Below the pieces are notes generated by a model. The model was not told the DNA's origin. It ran no database searches and saw nothing but the letters and a program-made list of their open reading frames with translations. A DNA stretch of 5,790 bases, from the NCBI GenBank assembly GCA_036398215.1, contig DASWHK010000231.1, positions 1 to 5,790 on the forward strand, written 5' to 3'. Numbering within the stretch: the stretch's first letter is position 1; every line of letters starts with the position of its first letter. This DNA comes from DASWHK01 sp036398215 (GTDB lineage: Bacteria > Acidobacteriota > UBA890). Of the stretch, positions 1-5,790 are shown piece after piece. The position numbers were made by a program, and so were the translations under genes.

Positions 1-1
1 C

Positions 2-211
2 GGCAACATCTGCCGCTGCGGCACCTACGATCGCATCCGGCGGGCCATCCATAGGGCCGCCGCGACCACGCAGGCCGGGGCTGCGGCGCCGGTCGTCGGA
101 GCAGGCGGCCCGAGCGGCCCAGGGGTGGAGGGAGCGGATGAGAGCGCCTCCATCGACGGGACCGAGCTGGCCGCTGCGCGCCTTATGGGCGCCGGGAGGA
201 CGGCGTCATGA
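2..211 (+). CDS. [2Fe-2S]-binding small subunit of an IorAB-like molybdenum hydroxylase (3' end only)
   Basis: Only the last 69 residues are in the window; the gene begins upstream. The fragment opens with GNICRCGTYDRIRRAIHRAA. This matches the C-terminal helical [2Fe-2S] domain of small subunits of the xanthine oxidase superfamily, where a C-x-C pair in this motif (C5 and C7 of the fragment) ligates one cluster. By family knowledge, the subunit takes electrons from the Mo site of the large subunit and passes them on through two [2Fe-2S] clusters. In this family the chain normally ends soon after the Cys motif. Here roughly 50 further residues follow, rich in Ala and Gly, with no recognisable domain, so the tail may be a flexible extension. 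The stop codon overlaps the next start as ATGA, which indicates translational coupling and a joint complex. The subfamily call (isoquinoline 1-oxidoreductase alpha-like) rests mainly on the partner gene; the substrate is unknown. Confidence 0.9.
   Translation, partial: GNICRCGTYDRIRRAIHRAAATTQAGAAAPVVGAGGPSGPGVEGADESASIDGTELAAARLMGAGRTAS
194..200 (+). promoter_or_regulatory. Shine-Dalgarno site of the molybdopterin subunit gene
   Basis: GGGAGGA lies seven bases before the ATG at 208, inside the coding sequence of the small subunit. Together with the ATGA stop/start overlap it fixes the start of the large subunit, and it suggests coupled translation with re-initiation. Confidence 0.75.
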
Positions 212-2412
212 GCCATCTCGCGAAGCTCGATCGGCGCGATTTCATCCGCCTCACCGGCCTGGCCGGCGGCGGCCTGGCGCTCGGCGCCTACGGCGGCTAC
301 GCGGCCGCCGGGCAGATGGCGGCGAGCGGCGCCGCCGGCGGCCAGCTCAACGCCTTCGTCCAGGTCGACACCGACGGCCTGGTCTCGATCTGGGTCGGCA
401 AGACCGACATGGGGCAGGGCGTCCGCACGACGTTGCCGGCGATTATCGCCGACGAGCTCGGCGTCGACATGGCCCGCGTGCAGGTGGTACAGGCCGACGC
501 CCACCCCGACAGGTACGGCCGCCAGATGACGGTCGGCTCGTCGAGCGTGCGTGGCCGCGCCTGGACGGAGCTGCGGCGCACCGGCGCCGCGGCCCGCGAG
601 ATGCTGGTCGCCGCCGCCGCCGCGGAATGGGGCGTGGTGGCCGCCGAGTGCCGCGCCGAGGATGGCTTCGTGGTCCACGCCGCCAGCGGGCGGCGCCTCG
701 GCTACGGCGAGGTCGCCGCCGCCGCGGCGACGCTCCCGGTCCCCGAGGAGCCGCGGCTCAAGGAGCGCTCCGAGCTTCGCTACATCGGCAGGCCGATGGC
801 GCAGCTCGACACGCCGGCCAAGGTGATGGGACAGGCGACCTTCGGGATCGACGTGCGGGTGCCGGGGATGCTGTTCGGCACCGTCGTGCACTGCCCGTAC
901 TTCGGCGGCAGCCTGGGCGGCTTCGACGACGCCCGCGCGCGGCAGGTGGCCGGCGTCCGCGACGTCTTCGCGGTCTCGCAGGGGGTGGCGGTGGTCGCCG
1001 ACAACACCTGGGCGGCTTTTGAAGGCGCCGGCAAGCTCGACATCACCTGGGACCCCGGCGACTTCACGATGGACAGCGCCGGCATCGCGGCCCACTTCGC
1101 CGAGCGCGCCGCCGGCGAGGCGGCCGAGGCGCGCAACGACGGCGACGCCGCGACGGCGCTGGCGGGGGCATCGCGCCGCGTCGAGGCGACCTACGAGACG
1201 CCCTACCTGGCGCACGCGACGATGGAGCCGATGAACTGCACGGCCCACGTGCAGGCCGACCGCTGCGAGGTGTGGGCGCCGACGCAGAGCCCGCAAGGAG
1301 TGCAGAGCACGGCGGCGCGGCTCACGGGGCTGCCCGTCGAGCAGGTGACCGTGCATCCGACGTTCCTCGGCTGCGGCCTGGGGCGGCGCTCGTCGACGGA
1401 CTTCGTCGTCGACGCGGTGGAGACGGCGATGAAGGCCGGCGCGCCGGTGCAGGTGCTGTGGTCCCGCGAGGAGGACATGCAGCACGACCTCTACCGGCCG
1501 GCCGCCCGGGTTCGCTTCGAGGGCGGCCTGGACGCGGAAGGCCACGCGATCGCGATCAAGGCGAGGGTCGTCGCCCAGCCGCTGGCCGCCGACGGCGGCG
1601 CCGTCAGCGGCGGCGGTGGTGGCGGTGATCGTGGGGGTCAAGGCGGTGGCGGCGGTGGTCGAGCCGGTCGCGGCGGCGGCCGCGGCGGCGCTCGCGTCGA
1701 CCGCAACGCCGTCGACGGCATCGTCAGCATGCCCTACGACGTCCCCAACGTCCTGGTCGACTACGCCCGCCCCGACATCCGCGTTCCCACCGGCTACTGG
1801 CGCTCGGTCGGCCCCTCGCAGAACGTCTTCATGATCGAGGGAATGATCGACGAGATGGCCCATGCCGCCGGCCGCGACCCGCTCGAGTTCCGCCTGCAGA
1901 TGCTGTCCGGCCAGCCGCGCATCCGCCGGGCGCTGCAGGTTGCCGCCGAGCAGGCGGGCTGGGGCTCGCCGCCGCCGGCGGGAAGAGCGCGCGGCATCGG
2001 CCTGGTGATCGACAAGGGGGGCTACGTCGCCGAGATCGCCGAGGTGTCGGTGGAGGGCGGTCGCGTCCGCGTCCATCGGGTGACCTGCGGTGCCGACTAC
2101 GGCATCGTCATCAACCCCTCGGTGGTCGAAGCCCAGACGGTCGGCTGCGTGGTCAACGGCCTCACGGCGGCGCTCTACGGCGAGATCTCGCTGCGCGGCG
2201 GCCGCGTGGTGCAGAGCAACTTCCACAACTACATGATGCTCGGCATCGACGAGATGCCGGTCGTCGACGTGCACCTCATCGACAGCGACGAGGAGCCCGG
2301 CGGCGCCGGCGAGCCCGCGCTCCCCCCGATCGCCGCGGCGGTCGCCAACGCCGTGTTCGCGCTGACCGGCGAGCGCGTCCGCAGGCTGCCGCTGAGCAAG
2401 CAGCGGCTGTAG
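208..2412 (+). CDS. Molybdopterin-binding large subunit, xanthine dehydrogenase family (IorB/aldehyde dehydrogenase-like), Tat-exported
   Basis: This 734-residue protein has about the usual length for IorB-type large subunits. Residues 8-14 (DRRDFIR) form a twin-arginine motif followed by an Ala/Gly/Leu hydrophobic stretch to about residue 34, so Tat export or membrane anchoring is likely. Residues about 47-190 resemble the first cofactor-binding segment (MGQGVRT, 68-74; SSSVRG, 111-116). About 195-290 is the a/b hammerhead domain. The molybdopterin-binding regions follow: YLAHATMEPMN at 333-343, the Gly loop GCGLGRR at 388-394, YWRSVGPSQN at 530-539, and GAGEP at 699-703. E702 is the likely catalytic base in the family's conserved GxGEP motif. 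Oddities: a Gly/Arg-rich insert at 467-496, GCGLG where most relatives have GGGFG, and DYG (630-632) where many have DCG. By family knowledge it would hydroxylate an aldehyde or N-heterocycle using water, with electrons going to the upstream [2Fe-2S] subunit. The substrate cannot be told from sequence. No cytochrome partner or cofactor-insertion gene is in the window. Confidence 0.93.
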   Translation: MSHLAKLDRRDFIRLTGLAGGGLALGAYGGYAAAGQMAASGAAGGQLNAFVQVDTDGLVSIWVGKTDMGQGVRTTLPAIIADELGVDMARVQVVQADAHPDRYGRQMTVGSSSVRGRAWTELRRTGAAAREMLVAAAAAEWGVVAAECRAEDGFVVHAASGRRLGYGEVAAAAATLPVPEEPRLKERSELRYIGRPMAQLDTPAKVMGQATFGIDVRVPGMLFGTVVHCPYFGGSLGGFDDARARQVAGVRDVFAVSQGVAVVADNTWAAFEGAGKLDITWDPGDFTMDSAGIAAHFAERAAGEAAEARNDGDAATALAGASRRVEATYETPYLAHATMEPMNCTAHVQADRCEVWAPTQSPQGVQSTAARLTGLPVEQVTVHPTFLGCGLGRRSSTDFVVDAVETAMKAGAPVQVLWSREEDMQHDLYRPAARVRFEGGLDAEGHAIAIKARVVAQPLAADGGAVSGGGGGGDRGGQGGGGGGRAGRGGGRGGARVDRNAVDGIVSMPYDVPNVLVDYARPDIRVPTGYWRSVGPSQNVFMIEGMIDEMAHAAGRDPLEFRLQMLSGQPRIRRALQVAAEQAGWGSPPPAGRARGIGLVIDKGGYVAEIAEVSVEGGRVRVHRVTCGADYGIVINPSVVEAQTVGCVVNGLTAALYGEISLRGGRVVQSNFHNYMMLGIDEMPVVDVHLIDSDEEPGGAGEPALPPIAAAVANAVFALTGERVRRLPLSKQRL
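1606..1695 (+). repeat. Gly/Arg-rich low-complexity coding repeat within the molybdenum subunit
   Basis: A GGC/GGT-rich tract encodes residues 467-496, almost wholly Gly with interspersed Arg, Asp and Gln. A 12-base direct repeat, ggcggcggtggt, occurs at 1609-1620 and 1648-1659, exactly 39 bases (13 codons) apart, so repeat slippage could add or remove in-frame units. The tract precedes the conserved VDGIVSMPYDVPN segment (502-514), where relatives usually have a short variable loop. It is therefore probably a surface loop expansion that leaves the cofactor domains intact. Confidence 0.7.
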
Positions 2413-2426
2413 TTGCCTTTCGGCGG

Positions 2427-2458
2427 GGCGACAGGTCGTTGATCGCGGAACTGTCGCC
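2427..2458. terminator. Possible bidirectional terminator hairpin between convergent genes (weak)
   Basis: The perfect 8-base inverted repeat GGCGACAG (2427-2434) / CTGTCGCC (2451-2458) encloses a 16-base loop. It starts 14 bases after the stop of the molybdenum subunit and lies in the 140-base gap facing the 3' end of the permease gene. Position suits a terminator for either strand. No T-run follows on either side and the loop is long, so an intrinsic terminator is not demonstrated. The rest of the 2413-2552 gap holds no gene I can support. Confidence 0.3.
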
Positions 2459-2552
2459 GCACGGGTACCCGGCGAAGCAGTTCAGGATCGTGGTGGTCTT
2501 GGCGGGCTTGTCGAGCTTGACCCATGCGTCCGCCGTTCGGCGTATGGAGATG

Positions 2553-5468
2553 CTAGTCCCGCCGCAGGGCGGTGACGGCGTCGATGCGGGTCGCCCGCAG
2601 CGCCGGGACGGTGCAGGCGAGCAGGCTCGCGGCCAGCAGGGTGAGGGCGGCGAGGGCGAAGGCGCCGGGGTCGAAGGTGCTCACCCCGTACAGCGTGCTC
2701 GCGAAGATCCGCGATAGCCCCCAGGCGGCCGGGATCCCGGCAACCAAGCCGATCGCCACCAGCCCCAGGCCGCCGCGGAAGACGAGTGCCAGCAGGTCGG
2801 CGCGGCCGGCGCCGACGGCGACGCGCACGCCGATCTCGCGGGTGCGGCGGCTGACCGAGTGGGCGAGGACGCCGTAGAGGCCGACGGCGGCGAGGATCAG
2901 CGCCAGCGCCCCGAACGCCACCAGCAGGTTGGTGGTCAATCGCCGCTCGCCGAGCGAGCGATCGACGCGATCCTGCATCGTCTCCAACCCGTAGACGACC
3001 AGGTCGGGATCGACGGCGGCGACCGCCTCGCGGATTGGCGACAGCCAGCCCCGCGGGTCGGCGGCGGTGCGGACGACGAAGGTCAGCGCCGGCTGGTAGC
3101 TCTGCGCCAGCGGAAGGTAAACGAGGCGCTGCCAGTTCTCGCTGGTGGGGTTGCCCATCTTGACGTCGCCGAAGACGCCGACGACCTCGACGAACGGCAT
3201 GCCATCGGCATCACCGTGCGCGAATCCGCTCGCAACGTCGGCATCCAACCGGAACGTCTGTCCGATGGGGTTCTCCCCGGGCCAGAAGGTCTCGGCGAGC
3301 GTCTCGCTGACGATCACCACGGGGCTTCCACCCCGCCCGTCCCGCTCATCGAGCCGGCGGCCCGCCACCAGCGGGATGTCGAGCGTCTCGAAGTAAACCG
3401 GCGTCGCGCTCCCCAGGCCGACGAGGAGGCGACCGTCCGGGCCGGCGCGACCCTCCATGCCCTCCGGCACGCGATTGCCGTCGAGGAAGGCGAACGTCGC
3501 TCCCGAGCTGCGCAGGAAGCCCACCGGCGTGAACGGCGCCAGATCGGTGGCCGCGGCCGAGATGACGCCGGGCACCTGCCGCAGCCGCCGGAGGATGTCG
3601 CCGTAGACCAGCTCGGCGGCCGCCTGGTCGTGGCCTTCCAGCTCGAGGTCGACGACGAAGGTGGCGACGTCGTCGCCGCGGAAGCCGAGGTCGATCCGGC
3701 CGATCTCGATCAGCGTGCGGACCAGCAGGCCGGCGCCGACCAGCAGCGCGAACGACGCCGTCACTTGCAGGACCACGAGGGCGCCGCGCATCCGGGCGGC
3801 TCCCTTGCCGCCCCTCACGCCGCCCCCCGTCGACCGCCCGCCGGCTGCGGACGCCGCTTGCAGCGCCGGCAGCAACGCGAACAGGACGCCGGCCACCAGC
3901 GCCAGCGCCACCGTCGCCGCCAGCACGCGGGCGTCGATCGAGAGGTTCACGTCGGCGAGGGAGAGCTGCGGCCACAGCTCGAAGGACCCCAGCAGCCGCG
4001 TTGCCCCCGCCGCCAGCAGCAGGCCGCCGGCGCTGCCGAAGGCGGCCAGCAGGAAGCCTTCCGCCGTGAGCTGCCGTACCAGCCGCCAGCGCGTCGCGCC
4101 GAGCGCGACGCGGGTGGCGATCTCGTCGCGCCGCCGCAGGGCCTCGGCGAGCATCAGGTTGGCGACGTTGGCGCACGCCAGCAGCAGCACCACGCCGACC
4201 ACCACCGCGAGGATGCGGTTGAACTCGACCAGGTCGCCGCGCAGGTAGGGGCTGACCCAGATGTCGCCGAACAGCAGCACCGAGTTGCCGCCGAAATTCA
4301 CCTGCTGCTCCTGCAGGGCCGCGGCGAGGGTCGTCATCCTCTCCTCGGCGGCGGCCTTGTCGACGCCGTCGCGCAGCCGCGCGAACGTGATGCTCCAGGT
4401 GCTGAGCGGGTGAGAGAGCAGGTCGGTATCGCTCGCCATCGCCTGCTTCTGCATCGCCGCCGGCACCCAGACGTCGGTCTTGTCGCCGACCTCGAGGCCG
4501 CGAAAACCCGGCGGCGCGACGCCGATCACGGTGAACGGATGGCCGTTGACGGCCAGCTCCATCCCGGCGACGTCGGGACGGCCGCCGAAACGCGTTCGCC
4601 ACAACGAGTGACTGATCACCGCCACCGGGTGGGCGCCCGGCGTCTGGTCGTCATCGGGGCCGATGAACCGGCCGCGGGCGGCGTCGACGCCCAGGGCGCG
4701 GAAGAAGTCGCCGCTGACCAGCGCCCCGGTGACCCGCTCGGCGCGGTCGCCGGAGCGCAGGTGGAGGGGCACGTGGGCGTAGCTCGCCATCGCCTCGAAC
4801 GCCTCGTTGCGCTCGCGGTAGGCGGCGAAGCGCGGGTACGGGATCGGCATCGGCGTCCCCTCGTAGGCGTGATAGACGAGGACCAGCTCGTGGGGATCGT
4901 CGACGCGCGGCGGCGGCGACAGCAAGGTGCCGTTGATGAGCGAGAACACGGTGACGTTGGCGCCGATGCCGAGGGCGATCGTCAACAGCGCGATCGCCGT
5001 GGCGCCGGGTCGCTGGCCCATCAGGCGCAAGGCGAAGCGCAGGTCCTGGGACAGGTGGCCGAGCCCGAAGCCGTGCGGCTGCCCGTTTCCCGGCGGCTCG
5101 CTGGGCGCTCTCCCGCATGTGGCGCCCCCGTCCCCCGCCAACTCGCCGCGCAGCGCGCCAACAACCGGGCGCGCCGCCCTTCCGCTCGCCGACCCACCGG
5201 GTGCCTCGCTTCGTGCTTCGTTGCGTCGTGTTCCCTCGTCTGCGTGGCCCCGCCGCATCTGACCGCACAGCGCGGCAGCGACCGTACGCGCTGCCTGCCC
5301 CCGGTACCACCACCGCGCCGCTCGCCGGCCTTCGGCCTCGAGGCGGCGCCGGAACAGCCATTCGAGGTCGGCGAGCACCGCGGCGCGCAGCGACGGGCGA
5401 ACTATGCTCTCAATGACCGACCTCGCCCATGACGGCGGCGAGCAAGCTCCGCGATCCGCGACGCTCAC
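2553..5468 (-). CDS. ADOP-type ABC transporter permease with permease prefix domain (MacB/FtsX family)
   Basis: The 971-residue protein starts at a GTG. A GGAGGTG ribosome site seven bases upstream (counting from its GGAGG core) supports that start over internal ones. Residues 11-65 (PPSWAR, VLADLEWLFRRR, RRAARWWYRGQ) match the permease prefix domain found before orphan permeases of this kind. A low-complexity linker (about 68-135) leads to QDLRFALRLM (141-150). The transporter is duplicated. Half one has TM1 about 155-178, a MacB-like extracytoplasmic domain about 180-410, and three helices about 417-440, 470-492 and 511-535. Half two has a helix about 562-586, a second extracytoplasmic domain about 590-835, and three helices about 845-868, 895-920 and 935-957. 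Cytoplasmic coupling segments follow the first helix of each FtsX unit (RRRDEIATRVALGATRWRL, 445-463; RRTREIGVRVAVGAGRADLL, 874-893). The C-terminus, PALRATRIDAVTALRRD, is typical. Family knowledge places it in the inner membrane in MacB-like mechanotransmission or export. No ATPase gene is nearby in the window, so substrate and partner are unknown. A PadR-type gene lies directly upstream and probably regulates it. Confidence 0.93.
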   Translation of the reverse strand: MSVADRGACSPPSWARSVIESIVRPSLRAAVLADLEWLFRRRLEAEGRRAARWWYRGQAARTVAAALCGQMRRGHADEGTRRNEARSEAPGGSASGRAARPVVGALRGELAGDGGATCGRAPSEPPGNGQPHGFGLGHLSQDLRFALRLMGQRPGATAIALLTIALGIGANVTVFSLINGTLLSPPPRVDDPHELVLVYHAYEGTPMPIPYPRFAAYRERNEAFEAMASYAHVPLHLRSGDRAERVTGALVSGDFFRALGVDAARGRFIGPDDDQTPGAHPVAVISHSLWRTRFGGRPDVAGMELAVNGHPFTVIGVAPPGFRGLEVGDKTDVWVPAAMQKQAMASDTDLLSHPLSTWSITFARLRDGVDKAAAEERMTTLAAALQEQQVNFGGNSVLLFGDIWVSPYLRGDLVEFNRILAVVVGVVLLLACANVANLMLAEALRRRDEIATRVALGATRWRLVRQLTAEGFLLAAFGSAGGLLLAAGATRLLGSFELWPQLSLADVNLSIDARVLAATVALALVAGVLFALLPALQAASAAGGRSTGGGVRGGKGAARMRGALVVLQVTASFALLVGAGLLVRTLIEIGRIDLGFRGDDVATFVVDLELEGHDQAAAELVYGDILRRLRQVPGVISAAATDLAPFTPVGFLRSSGATFAFLDGNRVPEGMEGRAGPDGRLLVGLGSATPVYFETLDIPLVAGRRLDERDGRGGSPVVIVSETLAETFWPGENPIGQTFRLDADVASGFAHGDADGMPFVEVVGVFGDVKMGNPTSENWQRLVYLPLAQSYQPALTFVVRTAADPRGWLSPIREAVAAVDPDLVVYGLETMQDRVDRSLGERRLTTNLLVAFGALALILAAVGLYGVLAHSVSRRTREIGVRVAVGAGRADLLALVFRGGLGLVAIGLVAGIPAAWGLSRIFASTLYGVSTFDPGAFALAALTLLAASLLACTVPALRATRIDAVTALRRD

Positions 5469-5473
5469 CCGTT

Positions 5474-5480
5474 CACCTCC
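5474..5480 (-). promoter_or_regulatory. Shine-Dalgarno site of the permease gene
   Basis: On the minus strand GGAGGTG precedes the GTG start at 5468, with seven bases between the GGAGG core and the start codon. It supports the GTG start, which retains the whole prefix domain in the product. Confidence 0.75.
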
Positions 5481-5519
5481 ACGCCAGGCGTTCGCGGGGG
5501 AGCGAGGGCTGAGCGTGCG

Positions 5520-5570
5520 GGGCGGGAACGGGCTTTCGCCGGTACCGCGACCACGAGCCCATTCCCGCCC
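5520..5570 (-). promoter_or_regulatory. Strong intercistronic hairpin between regulator and permease genes
   Basis: Two 15-base arms (5520-5534 and 5556-5570) are complementary apart from the 5529/5561 position. In a minus-strand transcript that position is a G-U wobble, so the RNA stem is continuous; on the plus strand it would be an A-C mismatch. The 21-base loop contains the 8-base palindrome cggtaccg (5540-5547). The hairpin begins four bases after the PadR stop codon and ends about 40 bases before the permease ribosome site. No U-run follows on the minus strand, so a classical terminator is not shown. It could be a partial terminator, an RNA-processing or stability element, or a DNA operator. 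The remainder of the 5469-5574 gap shows only the ribosome site. Confidence 0.6.
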
Positions 5571-5574
5571 GAGC

Positions 5575-5790
5575 TCATTCGCCTTTTCGTCCCTGCAGCC
5601 GCGCCGCGCCCCAGAGCCGCTCCCAGTAGGTGCGGCTCTCCTGCAGCGTCGCGAAGCCCTGCCGGCTCAGCGCGAATCGCTTGACCTCACGGCCGAGCCC
5701 CTCGGGGCCGGGCGCCATCGAGGCACCGACCAGCCGCTTGCCCTCCAGCCGGTTCAGCGTCACGTGCACCGAGGCGACCGCCAGGTCCCG
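5575..5790 (-). CDS. PadR-family winged-helix transcriptional regulator (3' part only)
   Basis: The C-terminal 71 residues are in the window and the gene continues past its right edge; the reading frame is open to the last base. The visible part contains SVHVTLNRLEGKRLVGASM (about residues 7-25). This fits the recognition helix and the start of the wing in PadR proteins, where the common form is a Y-x-x-L-x-R-L-E-x-K-G-L-V pattern. It is followed by GREVKRFALSRQGFATLQ (about 31-48), matching the wing strand and the start of the C-terminal helix (often R-Y-Y-x-L-T-x-x-G). The ending, YWERLWGAARLQGRKGE, is short, as in the PadR proteins found next to ADOP permeases. By family knowledge it is a dimeric DNA-binding repressor, and the adjacent permease is its probable target. 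The internal GTG at 5769 is not the true start, since homologous sequence continues upstream of it. Confidence 0.85.
   Translation of the reverse strand, partial: RDLAVASVHVTLNRLEGKRLVGASMAPGPEGLGREVKRFALSRQGFATLQESRTYWERLWGAARLQGRKGE

Noticed and set aside
138..1022. A 294-codon plus-strand frame overlapping the start of the molybdenum subunit.
   Set aside because: The product is an Arg/Gly/Ala-rich out-of-frame reading of the real gene, without a ribosome site or homology.
25..2274. A 749-codon open frame on the minus strand, antisense to the molybdenum subunit.
   Set aside because: Its product is rich in His, Arg, Ala, Asp and Val with no recognisable motif, and it mirrors a clearly homologous gene on the plus strand. 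Long antisense open frames are expected at this GC content because stop codons are rare.
2413..2552. A minus-strand reading of the convergent gap containing TTTILNCFAGYPCGDSS, which looks more protein-like than its surroundings.
   Set aside because: There is no start codon or ribosome site in frame, it runs straight into antisense sequence of the molybdenum subunit, and I recognise no family. It could be a gene remnant, but chance is sufficient.
2439..2717. A 92-codon plus-strand frame starting with TTG in the convergent gap.
   Set aside because: It has no ribosome site, and most of it lies antisense to the permease C-terminus with a low-complexity product.
3346..4602. A 418-codon minus-strand frame inside the permease gene.
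   Set aside because: It is an alternative frame of the permease, giving an Arg-rich sequence without membrane segments.
2859..5432. An 857-codon open frame on the plus strand, antisense to the permease.
   Set aside because: The translation is a low-complexity Arg/Gln/Ala/Asp/His mix with no domain, while the opposite strand encodes a complete permease with expected helices and motifs. It is a GC-driven shadow.
5540..5547. The palindrome cggtaccg as a stand-alone regulator operator.
   Set aside because: An 8-base palindrome is common by chance and does not resemble the AT-rich ATGT/ACAT-type PadR sites known to me. It is noted only as part of the larger hairpin.

Overview
The window is a very GC-rich bacterial segment with strong G/C preference at third codon positions. 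It holds two convergent gene sets. No rRNA, tRNA, CRISPR array, insertion sequence or phage gene was seen. The lineage hint comes from the leftward set: a long orphan ABC permease with a permease prefix domain next to a PadR regulator. This arrangement is characteristic of Acidobacteriota and some related soil phyla. That placement is inference, because no phylogenetic marker is present.

Left part, plus strand (2-2412): the 3' end of a [2Fe-2S] small-subunit gene overlaps by ATGA the start of a complete molybdopterin-binding large subunit. The pair belongs to the xanthine oxidase superfamily, in the isoquinoline 1-oxidoreductase/aldehyde dehydrogenase (IorAB-like) branch. The large subunit carries a twin-arginine signal, so the enzyme probably works outside the cytoplasmic membrane. 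There it would hydroxylate or oxidise a small aldehyde or N-heterocycle, passing electrons from Mo through the iron-sulfur subunit, probably to a cytochrome. The large subunit has an unusual Gly/Arg-rich insert.

Middle (2413-2552): a 140-base convergent intergenic space with one modest inverted repeat and no supported gene.

Right part, minus strand (5790-2553): the 3' end of a PadR-type regulator gene is followed by a 105-base gap containing a strong 15-bp inverted repeat. Then comes a 971-residue permease of the MacB/FtsX (ADOP) type. The regulator probably controls the transporter, as in similar loci. No ABC ATPase is encoded in the window, so the energy source or partner of the permease is not visible.

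No clearly new system is evident. The points most worth a second look are the PadR-permease intercistronic hairpin, the Gly/Arg insert and altered cofactor loops of the Mo enzyme, and the expanded linker in the permease N-terminus.
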